From: Bugula neritina
Lineage: Eukaryota > Bryozoa > Gymnolaemata > Cheilostomatida > Bugulidae
Length of the DNA stretch: 64,000 nucleotides
Assembly: GCA_964035545.1 (NCBI GenBank)
Contig: OZ037767.1
Coordinates: 26,211,628-26,275,627, forward strand
Direction: 5' to 3'
A program made the position numbers and the translations under genes. Below the pieces are notes generated by a model, which ran no database searches, had not been told where the DNA came from, and was given only the letters and a program-made list of their open reading frames with translations. This document shows, piece by piece, positions 26,801 through 41,231 of the stretch. Numbering within the stretch: the first letter of the stretch is position 1; every line of letters starts with the position of its first letter.

Positions 26801-28690
26801 CAACGAACCAGTCAGATTATCTCTGGCATCAGTTCTGGTTTCATAGATTGGAATTTGAGATCCTGCAGAATATATTTGAGTTTTGAAACAATATTCTATA
26901 AATGAAGCATTACAATTATTGTGCAAGTGTGGGTGTGTCTGTGTATGCGTATAAAATGTCATAACATATAATAAACAGTAAATTGTCTACATTTTTTTAT
27001 TCATATTTTGAATGATGCATTTAATATAATATTATCACTTTGGCTGTTATATGATTTTGATTCTATAGCTATAGCTACATTTTACTTTTTGCTTTAGATC
27101 CATGTTGTATTGTCAACTGTTTTGGTGCTTGATCATGTGGATATTATAATTTTAGTTTACTAAATACTAGGCACTGATATAAAAATAATTAATAAAAAAT
27201 TGTTATAAAAATAAAAATGAATTACGAAAGAAATAATATAAAGATAATAGTTTATCAACCAACAACCATAATTTTAAAGAAAGGATTTGTTTTAAACCAA
27301 AAAAGAACTGTGCAAATCATCTCACCGGTTATAATGACAACCTTCTTCAAGTTTTCTAGCGAAAAAGACAATCCAGATGCACTGTAGGCCATAGTATCAG
27401 TTCCATGAAGAATGACAAAGCCATCATATGCATCATAGTTGGTCTACTCAATACATGAACTTCTATTACATGGTATTTACAAATAATCCTTTCACAACCA
27501 GGGTACCTTCTTCAGTGATTTATTATAATACAAGTTGCACATCAATTAGTAAAAACTGGAAAGAGTATTAAGAAACTATATTACAATGCATGTATTTTCT
27601 ATATTATTTTTTTTGTGAATTGTAACTTGTATAACTATATTGATATGAATTTCATGGGCTGTTATTGAGTGTATGTGTATGTAGAAAAATATATCCAATA
27701 AATGTAGTCAGTTAAAGTAGTTGTGCTACAAGCATCACATATAACAACATAATGCTATGTTTTACAGTATACAGCAGATATAGCAGGTTGACCCAAGTAA
27801 AAGCTCATGCTAAGATTTTTGTGAGCTTACTTTGCTAGAAATATTATGTTCACTCACAGAGATAGTGTCAGCAATTTGCATCATCACATCAGTAGTCATG
27901 TTGGAGCTGTCCAATAAGTTGGTATACTCATACATGGTGTAAGTAAGATATATTGGGTTCTCTTCTGTTGTATCTTTTGTTATAATTCTAAAGTATAGTA
28001 TATATAAACCTGCTCATTACACAAGTTTTATTGGCTTATTATTATTTGGCTTAATATACCTTCAAAAATAGTTCAAATAAAATAATGTTTAGACTTACGG
28101 CAAATACATCGGTGCATACAAAGTGTTAGTGTCGTCTGCAACTCTCTTGTTTGGCAGTTTCCTTTTTGTTGCGGTTGGAGGGACGTAGTCAGGGTCATTG
28201 AACAGTGAACTGTTATATAGGTATCCATGTAGCTTTCCAGGTACATTATCGTATTCTGAAAGTACAAGTGAGTAAAGAGTATTTGCTTCAAATTGTTTAC
28301 CAACAATATGCAGTGTCTTTTTTATTATTTTTATCACCTTATTTGTTAAACTTTAATATTAGCCTATACTTTTTTATGATGCTATAATTTTATAAAAATA
28401 AACAGTCGTCATCACTTTATGTAAACTAAGCTAAAGATATTTTTACCAAAGTAAAACTTTGCATATTGTTTTGAAATATAATTTTATTGTTTTACAAAAG
28501 TAAATAGTTTGCTACAAAACTGCTGCATTCTCAAAATCTTACCTCCGTCATCATTGGGAACCATTCCTATCGTACCGCCTGTATAAATGAGCATTACATT
28601 TCCATAGCTAACTGAGCTGTCACTTAGAGAAGTTGTTTTCATGGCGTGTGCCCTTTTCGTATTTTGTGTTCTCGACCTGACAGAAGTCAT
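20891..28690 (-). CDS. ASPG: Cytosolic asparaginase with C-terminal ankyrin repeats, copy A
   Basis: Hydrolyses L-asparagine to aspartate and ammonia; human ASPG also has lysophospholipase activity. Exons: 28543-28690, 28099-28255, 27858-27987, 27326-27443, 26768-26862, 26247-26373, 25887-26027, 25171-25325, 24677-24790, 24284-24397, 23978-24076, 22261-22385, 21906-22028, 21619-21718, 20891-20983. All phases agree and sum to 613 codons including stop (612 aa; human is about 573). The asparaginase domain spans about 30-395. YTGGTIGM carries the nucleophile (T40), LHGTDTMA gives T160/D161, and RGNRTTK gives the catalytic K233. Ankyrin repeats follow at about 435-605 ([25 protein letters not shown]). 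The C-terminus is basic (KKARKFRR). An in-frame GTG further upstream was not used as the start, because copies B and C begin at this ATG. First of three copies in the same orientation. Confidence 0.95.
23170..23600. repeat. Dispersed repeat in ASPG-A intron 11
   Basis: Resembles segments in ASPG-B (about 36695-37110) and ASPG-C (about 58680-59090) intron 2: shared order of ATTTAGTACACAC, TAGCTATT-type and GCTGGTG blocks. Since it is in a different intron here, it is a transposable-element-like repeat rather than part of the gene duplication. Boundaries are approximate. Confidence 0.45.
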
Positions 28691-31049
28691 CATTTCAGTC
28701 TTTTTAGAGCTAAGTGTAAACACCTCAAGCTTTGACAACAAGGTATGTTGCAATGACTCAAATTAGAATGCCTGCAAACATTTATGCAAATGTTGAGAAG
28801 CACAATAATAAACTCGATCTGAACTGCCAGGGGTGTATTGTTCAAAAAGCATTTGCTAATTAAGAAGCTAATCAGAAATTTGCAAAAACCTGCTACATAG
28901 ATAAGTTATAAATAAAAAATGTTTTTGTCTAGCTAGAACAACAAAAGTAGAGCTGCACTTGAGCAATGTTTACTGACGGAGGCAGAGGCTATTGATTAAC
29001 AAAAATATCACCTCCCAGATGTTTTGATTAAATGCTATTTGTGCACTGATGTCTTCAAGTGGTAATGTGTATTTTTCTAAGATGCATTTGCTGAATGTAA
29101 CACCTGGAGTTTCTTTTTTTTAAACTAGATAAATAATAAATGTCTAACTTGTTTGACAATAAAATTTGAAATGTACTTGGGTACTGTGCTTACCAACTTA
29201 TTGACTATTGATTTTATACATGATTTCACATTTTCATTGTTTTTATTTAGTGTCATTTAGTGTAATTATTACTCTCTCAAGAAGTAGAAACTGGTTGTAA
29301 GAGCAAAGTGTGGGTCAAACAACTGTCAATTACTGTGTTGCTGCTTTATCGCTATATATACTATATATGGATAAACAACCAAACTTACTGATGTACCTTA
29401 ATGCAGTCGAGTAAATCAATGTAGCTTCTATATGTGGAAAGTAAACACCCATGTCTTATTAAATAGGCCAGTCACAAATAATAAAATGTCACTACTTTTG
29501 GAAGCAGAACTTAGGTATACCTAAGCTATAGCTACATTCAAGCCATATGAGAAATAGAAGGCGATAAAAGACAAAAAGTCACAGACACTGATTAGCTTAA
29601 TGTTACAATTATACACAAAATTGCAAAATCATCAGTATTGTACTATATATTGCTGATGAAAAGAAGAGATATGTTCTCAAAGAGTAGCAAGTAGTTAAAT
29701 TATTTTTAATGCTGTCTAAAAGTTAATCATTTCTTACAAATTTAAAGGAGGGAAAAAGCAATAAGTGGGACAAAATCCTTGTGCACATTATTGTTATGGC
29801 AAAATTTTCAACTGTTAACTTTAACCAATGCTACGTGCATAAGAATATTTCTGCAGTGAAAAAATCCCCATGTGAAGGTAGATGTATAGATTTATAGAGC
29901 ATTTACCTCATGTTCAAACCTGTTGATCAGCAGAAATGTTGCTTTTTCCTTATACAAAGTTTAGAATAAGAGTCAGACACTCCAGCTGTTTTGTATTGAC
30001 TTAAGCATCTGTCCACATATGCAAGTATATATTAACAAGGCTAGCACTATTCTAAATGCATGTGTAACAGAACTAACAAATTCTTCAACTATAAACATTT
30101 AACAAGATTTAATGTAAGAATGTCGATCTATGCAAATTGCAGCAGAAAGCAGCAAAGAGCAGCACTAGGTCTGGCAATTTCAATGGCAAGAATTTACATT
30201 ACCTACACAATTATAAAAAAAGTGTTTAGTGATTCAATGCCAGGTATTTTTATATGCCTACTATTATATGGTAGGCAGGTGTGACTTTATTATGTGCTAC
30301 TTGTGCATGCCACCAGTTTAATGATTAACGAATAATCAAATACAGAGCTTTGTCAAAAGAAGCAAAACCTAAATACTCAGAATGGCATAACGCTACAAAT
30401 GGTACTTTTCCATTTTCCATAAATTTACACAAATTGCAACTTAATGCTGTATAACACATGTCTACAATTATTTTCCCTGAAGCTTTATTATATTTAATTT
30501 TTGGTTTTCATGATAAAGCAAATGGCTCTCTTACTAAAATTTGCATGTTGCTCTGGTGCTATTATTAGTTATTATACAAACATCATTAGTCTATATAGTA
30601 TATGTTTCTGCAATTTAATCACATTATGTAATTGTTACAATTTTTACTATAACGTAAATCAAAGTTAAGTTACGTCAGTATAATTATGTGAGTCTGTGTT
30701 GTTAGAAACCACGTGACTCTGTGTTAAGATGTAGTGCACAGCAATTCCAAATAAAAACATGTAAAAACTAGACAACTAATACAGTGTATTCATTTATATA
30801 ATAATTGAGAAAACAAAGCAAACGCAGGGAATATTTTTTTATAAAACTAAGTTGACAAACAAAATGCTAAGTCAATATATATAACTTGTCACACTAAAGC
30901 CAACATTTACGAATTGCCTGCACATGTCAGTCTTGCATAGAATAAAAGTATTTCACTCTAATAAATTCAACAGTAGAACCTGTGATGTTCTGGTATTATT
31001 AAGAGAAGTTAAAGTATCAAAATGGAGTCAGCAGTGAGAGTTGGCAGAT
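28691..31049. other. Spacer between ASPG-A and ASPG-B, nothing recognised
   Basis: Holds the 5' flank of copy A and the 3' flank of copy B. From about 30740 the sequence becomes loosely similar to the 3' flank of copy A. No further coding sequence recognised. Confidence 0.5.
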
Positions 31050-32762
31050 TTATCTTCTGAATTTCCTCGCTTTCTTAGCACTTGGTTCACCACTGTGGGA
31101 GTGCAAGTACTCTATGCACTTAGTCGATTTGCATTGCTGTGCCTGTAATTGTCAAGTTAAATATGCTACAGCATGAACCCTACTCTGTAAAACCAAATTG
31201 CTAGAAAATCTACTCTACAAAGTTTGTAACATCAAAATGGCTTCAATTAATAGCAAATGCTTAATTTTGTAAACTTGATATCAAAACAGAAATATTAGCT
31301 AATTTTATGGATGTGAAGTGACATTTGGAATTTAAACTTTATAGACAACGCTTAGCAGAGGCTAAAAAATAAAGATTGCATTGAATGAATTGACATCATT
31401 TATATATGGGCACTCTTATATATTTCTGATGTGTTTAAATATATTATAGTGTACTTGCAAGCAGTCAAGCACTGTGTTTCATAATATATACTACACAACA
31501 ACATACATTGATTTTTGCAAATGTTGTTTCTTATAACTTTTGTCAGATTTTGCAAAGTAGGTGCAGTAATGGAGAAATTGAGAAAAGCCTGTGTTCTAGA
31601 TTAGAAATTTAGCATGAGAAGCTATGTTCTCGAGAGAGTTTCAACCCGTGATCCAAACCAAAATGCAATAACAAAGTTAAACAACTTAGGCTATCCCAAT
31701 TTCTTCACCACTGCACCTAAATAGATGGTACTTGTGTGTAAAAATTAGTAAAAATTTTGCTTTACCATTTCTAAAGGCGTCTTGGAGCTGTAGTCAGCAA
31801 CTGTCATGGAGGCACCAGCAGCAGCAAATGCTTTCAACAGATCCACATCATTACGAGCAGCAGCTCTAGAATGAAAATAGTTTTCACTGAACAAGAACAG
31901 AGTTCTGCTATCTGAAAACATCAGAGCAGCAATGGCTGAGAAATGGATGAGAAACTCGACTATTTAGGGAGCAAAATAAAGCGTAAATTTGGAGTAATAT
32001 CTAAGCTTTTGAATCAACCTGTAGCTGAGATTTACTAGTTTAATAACACTGACTTGTTGAGCTCAACTCCGAGTTCCGTTGAATCCATAGTCAGGTGAGC
32101 TCCATGTCTGGACAACAACAGAACATTCTCCATCTTTTTGGATTGTACAGCTTCAAAAAGTGCAGATCTTCCCAATCTACCAGACAAGAACATGCAGTTG
32201 TATATTATCAACATGAATTTTTTCTAACTTCTTAAAGTTCTTCAAGAATAGATATTGCAAGGGTTTTTAAGATTTGTATTTGGGCAGGAAGCAGGAGCTG
32301 CATGAAGTGTTCAAGTAGTAAAACAAAACAGTTCAGCACCTATTGCATATAATTATATTTTCAGATTCTACATTTCTTATTAGGTAGTTGAGAGGGGATT
32401 CCCAACTGTGGTTCCTATAGGACAATAGAGATAATTTTTGTGTACAAAAAGGCAAGGAAGAAAAAAATATCTGATTAACAGACAATGGATAAGGAAAAGA
32501 GTAAGATAATAATTAGGAGAAAAGAAAGAGCAAGAGTAAGGTAATGATCAGAGCAATAATTAAATTATCATATTATATTATGTGAAACTAGAAATGTGAA
32601 AGGTTGTAGGTAAGGTAAGAATTGGGGCAAGATTAGAGTGTAAAGATAAAAGCAATAGCATGGAATTCGATAAATATGAATTCAGGAATGGAGTATTGGA
32701 AAATGAAAAAGCATAAAATTAAAAGAACAAGTGGAGAGAGAGTGGGGGAGGGAGAGGGACGA

Positions 32763-32860
<98 letters not shown>

Positions 32861-35800
32861 GGGGAGGGGAAGAGAGAGAATGTAGAATCATGAGGTTATA
32901 TTTAGCTTACCGATCTCTTGTCTGAACTGAGGCCCCTTTCTTTATGAGATCTTGAATTATGTCCGTTTTACCTTCTATTACAGCAAAATGCAAAGCTGTT
33001 TTCCCCTCACTGTCTTTGAGTTTCAAGACTCCAGGCTAAAATACAGTATTGTGTGCTATGAAAATATTATAGTATTACTGAGTTAACAAGAGAAATTATT
33101 TATGATGCAAGTCAAGATAGGAAAATGCTGAGGCAACACTTCTTTATAGACTTTGAATGTTACTGTATATCAGACCAGTGTCTAATGGTATTGTACCTCT
33201 TTTTTGCATATGTCTTCAATTGCACTCTTGTCTCTCTTCTTGATAGCCAGTTGCATTATGGGAAGGTAGACAGCCTCTTTCAAGTCAGCAGTGCTCTAAA
33301 TTATATGTCACTCATTTTACCCAATGGAATTTCAAACACTGATTCAAATAAATTATGACTCCCTTATAAATTGTTTCCCTTTAAAACTTGTTATCTTACA
33401 GGCACATGAACACAACGTTTCTATAATCAAATAGGATTTGTTTTGCACTTATGTTTCGTATATTTACACATGCTATAAGTGACTTCTTACCTGCGCTGTT
33501 CTGGCGAGAGAAGATTCAATACCAACAGCTGACAATGTTTTAGCTACAGCTTTACTACCAGTTGGTGCTACAGTCAGCTCTCCTCTTAGATCTACTGCCA
33601 TTTGCTGGGAAAAAACATAGTATGAAGTTATTATTCTTGGGAGGCAATAATATGTATACATGTACACACACACGCACACGCACACGCATGCGCGCCCACA
33701 CGCGAACATGCACAGACACACATCATACACATTGTACACACCATGCATATCATGCACATCATACACATCATACACATTGTACACATCATACACATCATGC
33801 ATATCATAATATACCTCTTTAATATCATCTGGAGAACCTGGATATTTAGTAATGAGGTAAGAAAGCTTCATAAGAGATGCCTCTGTAGTCATATCTCCAC
33901 CAGCAATAACCCCAATGCCCTCCAACACCTGTAACATAGCGTAATATTTTATTATACATTGTACATTTCTACAATGAAGCAATAAAATGCAATGCAAAAC
34001 TAAATATGATAATATTGTGTTTTCGAATATCACATTGCTAGCATCTTTAATTTAATTAACCATGCACCCAAGCACACAAGTTTTATATTTCAATAAATCA
34101 TATGTTTCAAACATTTCAATAAAATTAAATATGTTCAGATTATATTGCTTATTTCAACTAATGCCCACCCCTTATGACTTCTACCTACCGCTCCAGCTGC
34201 ATAGCTAAAGACCACGCCTCCTTTCAAGCACTGAGTGTTGTCCACCACAACAACGCCACTTGTCACTGCATCCTCAATTGCATCCAACAAGTCTTGATTG
34301 TTGCTTGGAAAGTTGCCTGCTCCATAGCACTGTAGGACAACTCCTATGCAGATATAGATTATAATATTATCATTTGTTTAGTCAGTGTAATATTATGTCA
34401 AAAAAACTAACTTGGGTTAAATTACTTTTCTTAGAAAGTTGTTAAGTTATGCTATGCATTGTGTATGAATGCTAAAACCATACAGAAAAGAATTGTTATG
34501 GATGGCTTTAGCATTTATACACAATGCATAGCATATCTGAACAATAATATCATTGATAATAATAATATTAATAATATAATAATAATCGTATTTAAATAGC
34601 TTAATATTTTTGAGTCATAAAATAAAGCCCAACTAAAACTTCTATCAAGGAATTGTAAAACTCTTTGTACAAGTTTATTTTAACATTGGGTCATGCATGG
34701 GCACTACATTTTTCCCAACTTCACAAGTAATAAACAATCAAATTTTAAAAAATTGCATTGTATATAAGCATGTTTTACAACTGTATAATAAAAAGCATTA
34801 AACAATTTTCTGTGTATAGAGAAATTATTTTGTATCCCAGATGTACTTGGCTGTGCCCTAAGATATTTGGAGGTGTGTAAGAGCTACCATTGTTCGTCAT
34901 TGATCCTAATGGACATAGGAACATGCATGTAATTAGAAAACAAACCTTGGACAGGAGAAGCGAGTGCAGCTGTAAGCAAGGCAAGAGACATATCAGGGTA
35001 AAGTCGGACTACAGCGATGTTGGGAGAAATATCTACGTAGGTAGTGAAAGGAGTACTAGAAGGCTCCAGGATAAGGTCTTCATCCACTAAGGTTACAAAG
35101 AAGCACATGCAATATTTTAGAGACAGTCAAAACTTTAATGTAGGAAGTCATTTAATTGTAGAACCTGTGTTAGATATAGTTTTGTTATTTCGAATATGAG
35201 ACAGATTTTACAAATTCTGTTGCCACTTTATAAATATATATGTATGAGTATAAGTATAATATTAAGAATTATCGCATCAAATATTGAATATGTTGTGATG
35301 TGTTACCTGAGATGTTGACCTCAACCTCTCCAAGAACTGGAAAATTAGGAGATGCGTAAGCTTCCAGAGTTTCAGCGGATATCTTAGTAGTTCTGTTTCC
35401 TCTCAGTAGTTGAGAATCAAAAAACAAACACACCTGAAAACACGAAAACATGCCTTTTTAAACAGTTGCCTACAAATCAAATGTACTGAGATTAGCATTA
35501 GTTTTTGCCCTTGTTGGAATGTGCCAAAAGCAAGTTCTATAAAATATTGAGAAACAAATGATTTGCTGCATTAATATAAAACGCAAGTTTTTTTGTAAAA
35601 GCTTGATAACAGGTTTTGTGGGTGTCAGTGTGATACCTCAGGGATGTCAGAGTATTGGCCTGCCATCAGCAACGAACCAGTCAGGTTATCTCTAGCATCA
35701 GTTCTGGTTTCATAGATTGGGATCTGAGATCCTGCAGAATATATTTGAGTTTTGGATTAACATTTGTAAATAAATCATTACAATTAGTGTGTGACTACAT

Positions 35801-37798
35801 GTGCGTGTGCGAGTGTGCAGGTGACCAAGAAAGTACAAAAGCATCCCCAAACAGCAACAATTATTTGAAAAAAAAAGATTATTTTGAAGCTACTTTTAAA
35901 GCAAAACATAAACTTGTACAAATAAACTCACCGGTTATAATGACAACCTTCTTTAAATTTTCCAGCGAAAAAGACAATCCAGATGCGCTGTAGGCCATAG
36001 TATCAGTTCCATGAAGAATGACAAAGGCATCATATGCACCATAGTTAGTCTACAGCACACAGCCTTATATTATTGCATAATATTTTAGAATCATTTGTAT
36101 AATGCAAATTACACACCAGTAAATGATAGAAAAGTGAAGAAACTATTAAACTAAAGCACCTGTATTTACTATAAATTATTTTCTTGTAAATTTTAACGTG
36201 TATGGTTATATTGGTTATATTACATATTTTATGAACTTGTTATTGAGTGTATACATGTATATATGTAAGGTAAATGCTGGAAAGCATAATTTTGCATAAA
36301 AGTTAGCCAAGAAATAAAATATTTCATACATTCAAAGTTTGAATGATATTTTCTGCTGAAGTGGTCTAAATTATTTAAGCGGTCAGTTGGAATAGCTGTG
36401 CTACAAGCCTCACATATATCAACATAATGCTACGCTTTACAGTATACAGCAGATATAGCAGGTTGACCCAAGTAAGAACTCATGCTAAGATCTTTGTAAC
36501 CTTATTTTGCTAGGAATATTATGTTCACTCACAGAGATGGTGTCAGCAATTTGCATCATCACATCAGTAGTCATGTTGGAGCTGTCCAATAAGTTGGTAT
36601 ACTCATACATGGTGTAAGTAAGATAGATGGGATTTTCTTCTGTCGTATCTTTTGTTATTATTCTAAAATATAGTATAAACAGGTCATATATTACCTAATT
36701 TAGTACACACATATCTCTAGCTTTTAGCTATTCGTCAAAACTTTTCTGCTAATATATATGTTTTTTTGCACTAAACTAATAGAATATTAACAAACCAAAC
36801 TAAATAATTAAAGTTATTTTCTAATTTTGATTGATTTTCTATATTTTTCTTAGTTTTTTTAGTAAATTGGAATATGCTGAGAATTATGGTTATTTCATAA
36901 CTTCAGCAATCACATTTTAACTACTAATATGGCAATTAAATGCACTTTATTGTTGTAGGTTTCCCTCTCGGCCTTTTTTTCTATACACATTTGCAATAAT
37001 TAATCATAAAAAATACCACAACCTGTTAAATTTGTATGATTTTTGACTAATTTCAATTAATGGTATTCATTTGCTGGTGCATATGTGTACAAGATAAAGT
37101 ATAAAGTGACCCAATTTACCTGTTCATTAATTAAATACAGATTTTATTGGCTTATTAACTTGCTAATTATATTCAAAAAAGTAGTTCAAGTAAAATAATG
37201 TTTAGACTTACGGCATATACATGGGGTCATACAAAGTGCCCGTATCATCTGTAACTCTCTTGTTTGGCAATTTCTTCTTTGTTGTGGTTGGAGGAACGTA
37301 GTCAGAGTCATTGAACAGTGAACTGCTATATAGGTATTCATATAGCTTTCCAGGCACATTATCGTATTCTGAAAGTACAAGTAAGTAAAGAGTATTAGCT
37401 TCAAATTGTTTACTAACAATATGCAGTGTCCTTTTTATTGTTTTTATCATATAATTTGTTAAGTTTTAATGTTAACTCATACTTTTTAATGAAGATATAA
37501 TTTTACAGAAGTCAACATTCAACAATTATATAAATCAGCTAAAGATGCTTTTATTAAATTAAAACTCTACATATATTTTGAGAAGAAATTTTTATTGTTC
37601 AAGAAAACTAAACAGTTTGCTACAAAATTGCCGCATTCTTAAAATCTCACCTCCGTCATCATTGGGAACCATCCCTATCGTACCGCCGGTATAAATGAGC
37701 ATCACGTGTCCATAGCTAACTGAGCTGTCACTCAGAGAAGTTGTTTTCATGGCATGCGCCCTCTTTGTATTCTGTGTTCTCGATCTGACAGAAGTCAT
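31050..37798 (-). CDS. ASPG: Cytosolic asparaginase with ankyrin repeats, copy B
   Basis: Second ASPG copy, with exon lengths identical to copy A: 37651-37798, 37212-37368, 36533-36662, 35932-36049, 35637-35731, 35307-35433, 34946-35086, 34189-34343, 33815-33928, 33491-33604, 33197-33295, 32911-33035, 32054-32176, 31766-31865, 31050-31142. 612 codons, no disabling change seen. The catalytic motifs ([21 protein letters not shown]) and the basic C-terminus KKARKFRR are kept. Compared with A, changes are scattered in exon 2 and in the ankyrin-linker exons. Introns are well diverged from A but close to those of C. Intron 7 carries a foldback element, intron 9 a CATCATACA-type array and intron 12 a (GA)n array. 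It is divergent from NTAN1, with 4.5 kb between the start codons. Confidence 0.95.
32764..32857. repeat. (GA)n microsatellite in ASPG-B intron 12
   Basis: Nearly pure GA run of about 94 bp. The equivalent tract in copy C (54793-54860) is shorter and interrupted. Confidence 0.95.
33660..33808. repeat. CA-rich and CATCATACA-type tandem array in ASPG-B intron 9
   Basis: A short (CA)n stretch followed by repeated CACATCATACACATCATACA-type units, ending just inside intron 9 next to the exon 9 donor. The counterpart in copy C (55640-55768) has a different number and order of units. Confidence 0.9.
34449..34534. repeat. Foldback element (inverted repeat) in ASPG-B intron 7
   Basis: Arms 34449-34480 and 34503-34534 are inverted repeats of 32 bp with two mismatches, separated by 22 bp. 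The arms start ATGCTATGCATTGTGTAT. The same element is in copy C (56401-56486) but was not seen in copy A. Confidence 0.85.
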
Positions 37799-40700
37799 TA
37801 TTTCAATCTTTCTATAAAGCTAAGTTTAAACACCTCAAGCTTTGACAGCGAAGTATGTTGTAATGACTCAGATTTGAATGCCTGCAAACATTTATGCAGA
37901 TGCCAAGAAGCACAATAACAAACCTGATCCAACCCGCCAGGGATGTTTTGTTCAAAAAGTTTATAAGTGGCAAGAAGCTTTTGTATGCAGCTTTAGAAAA
38001 TTGACCGAGTTTTTGCGCAAACTGGCTATATAGATGAGTTATAAATAAGAAATGTTTTTGTCTCGCTAGAACAACAGAAAGTAGAGCTGCACTTGAGCAA
38101 TGTTTACTGACGCAGACAGAGACTATTCATTCTTAAAGATATCACCTCCCCGGTGTTTTGATTAAATGCTCTTTGTGCATTGATGTCTTCAAGCAATTAT
38201 TCGTGTTTTTTAAAATCGATATTTTACTGAATGCACAACATCAAGTTTCTGCCTGGAGTTTCTTATTTTAGATCCAACTATGTAAATAGCTAACTTTTGC
38301 ACTCAAACAGTGTTTACATACTTCTTAGCTATTGATCTTACATGGCTTCTCATTTTTTTGTTTTTCATTTAGTGCTTTTTTGAGTTAATATATCAGCTGA
38401 TCAAAACAGTTTAACAAGCTTTCCACTTGATTTATTGTTGAAACCTTGCTTATTAATAACATTCCAAATAACTCAACGCCAATCAGAACTGTAATGTACC
38501 CAGTGACCACGATTCAACCTTCCTTCAAGGCTTTACAATTTAAATAAAAAAAACTTTGCAAACTAATAGTTTTAAAAAAATATATTTACTGTTTGCAAAA
38601 ATATTTTGAATGTTCTATGTTATTAAAATAGGTCAATATGATAAGAAATATGCTTTTCTCACCAAAAATGCATCAAACTTTAATTGTGTGCATTATTTAC
38701 GAAATCAAACAATGTAGAAGTTCAAAATGCTTTTCTAACAGTGTTATTTTTTATCAAACAATAGATATACCATTAGATAAAATAGTCTGTATAATGTCTA
38801 TATAATAAGTACAACTGCCCAGTAAAAACAAACATATTTAATTAATTACACTTCAAAACATTGACATTTTGTAAATTTCTTCTTGAAAAATAGGCGTAGC
38901 CTTGGAGAGCTGAAGGTTGCATAATTGATTTCACTTAAACTTATACCAAAAAGCTATAATTTTAAAAAGCTATTTATAAACTAGTCATATACAAAGAAGT
39001 GTGATCTTGAAACTCAAATGCACATTAATTATTAATTTCATTTAGTTGTTGTTCTGTTACACCTCCTTCAATGCCAAATATTGAAAATAACTAGTTTAAT
39101 GATCATAATACTAGAGTAGCCAGTAGAATTTACAATGTTATGCATGTAGATAGATATGGTGCAGTGATGATGAAATTAAGAAAATCCTGTGTTCTAGATC
39201 ACAACACTTTTAAAGATATAGCAAGAGAAGATATGCTCTCATTAGAAGTTTAACCCAAAATGACTTAGGAAAATTAAAGAACTTATTGGGCCATTGAGTT
39301 TTCTCCTGTGCAGCACTTAAATTGGTATGTTTTGCACAACATGTTTTGCACTTTTAATCATCTTTGAATAATTAACGGTTTTTGAATTAACTAAGCAGCT
39401 AAAGCGTGCAGTAAACAAGTTTCCTGGATTTTCATTGAATAGAAAAACTTTCTTTACAAATGAAATTTTTATGTCGAAAATACCTGCAGCTGTGTTTTTC
39501 ACAAAAACAACATGATGTTGACAGGCCGTAAGACATCAACTAATGTACAGTGTTGAGTTACCAATCTTTCTATTAGCACAACACTTTTGTTTGCCGGGAA
39601 TTGCATGCAAAGTGCTTTTGCACTGAATACCAAGCCCCTGACACTGAGGCAATGTCAGATAAACACAAACTGGCTGCAAATTTTAGCTCAGTGATTGTAA
39701 ACAATGGTATGAGCTAAATTCCATGAATCTTAGCTTTTGTTCATTAGCTTTTGCACTAAACACTTTCCAAATACAGGACTAAGTATGAATAGGGAGTTTT
39801 GTAAAGCTTAATCAATGAATAAAAACATCTGTATTTATACATGCGAGATCAATAAGTTTAGTTTAGTGACGCAAACAATGTCAGCCAGGGTTGTTAAGCA
39901 TTTGCGTGCAGAATCTTTGCATTAAAAATGATTATAAGCAGGTTTCATCATTGCATGTTTCACGCTTTTATAAAAAATAAACTTTATTTTTGCACCTGAT
40001 ATGTAAGTGAATATTTAGAAGTATCATCTTTATAATCACTAAACTAGTTTCAATAAACGGATGTCCTCAGAAATAGTGTTAGTCATCAGCTAAAGTGATT
40101 ATTTAGTCGAATTACTTAAGAAAAGTCGCAAAGGATTAAGTATGGCTATATATAATAGCTTTCTTATAGCCGGAGGTAATTAGTTTGCATACAGTAAATT
40201 GGCCAGTTGCTGCTGATGTCATTTACTGACTTTAAGTTTTTAGTTTACTAAATAAGCCCAAAGAAAATTATGCAAAGATTCAAAGTTGTCTTTTTTGCGT
40301 AACTTGTGGCGTACTAGATAAACGAATAACGGACAAAAGCCTTAACAAAGTCATACAGGTCAATCATTGCTAAAGTTAGCACATTTCCAGCCTTATTAAC
40401 ACAGCAAATCTGTATATTATACAAATTTACGTTTACTTTACTTATTTACATATTTAATTAATTTACTTATTAATATACTTACAGTTACTTTTAAATCTAT
40501 ATAATAATATATCTCTTATGTCAAATGGATGCACTTTATTTTTTCCTCCCCTTTTACAAATGTGTTGTTAGTTTTGCTAAACATTTTGCATTGACTAAAA
40601 ACAAACAGGATGCTTATTTATAATATTATATTTTTATAACAAATACAGTCAAGGTTCATTGTTTAATCCCGCTTTTCAATTTTTAGTTTCTCAGACAAGG

Positions 40701-41028
40701 TCTTTCAGCATTTTTTAAAAACATAAGCACAAATAATAAGTAACAAAGCATGTTTTTCTTAAGATCTGAAACTAGTTTCTGAATGGAAAAAACAAGTCAT
40801 AATTGTTCATTAGACTGTCTTCAATAATATGTTTACCCTATTTTTTAAAGTGACGTAGTCTATTCTGTCAAAAAATATTTATTAGCGTTAAGTGAAATCA
40901 TTATAGCAAGGAATTTGACCAAATGTTGAGGTTACTATAGTGTATGAACAGGTAACAATTTTATCGCAACTCCCAGTTCTGGTCAGGTATTTTACAGTTT
41001 ACATTGAGCATTATTATTATTATTATTA

Positions 41029-41190
41029 TTTGCTGATGACACCAGTGTTTCCTCCACAGATATTATGGACTTACAGCACGGAGTTAACAAAATTAGTCAA
41101 TGGTGTGTACTCTGTGTAGCAAACAAACTTATTTTAAATTCACAAAAAACCTTGCCTATGCATTTCATGAATCCCAAAAACATTTTTTAA
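41029..41190 (+). mobile_element. Non-LTR retrotransposon reverse transcriptase fragment
   Basis: An open stretch of 53 codons reads like the catalytic core of a LINE reverse transcriptase: FADDTSV (the YADD-type motif), then LQHGVNKISQWC and NKLILNSQKT, in the usual order and spacing, and ends at a stop codon. No other part of an element was recognised, so it is a short dead remnant in the NTAN1 5' flank. Confidence 0.8.
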
Positions 41191-41231
41191 AACCGTTTAA
41201 TCTTATAGTTTTGAACAACATACCTATGTCA

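Noticed and set aside
33562-33934. His/Thr-rich and Met-Cys-rich frames in ASPG-B intron 9
   Set aside because: They lie over the CATCATACA array between two well-supported exons on the minus strand.
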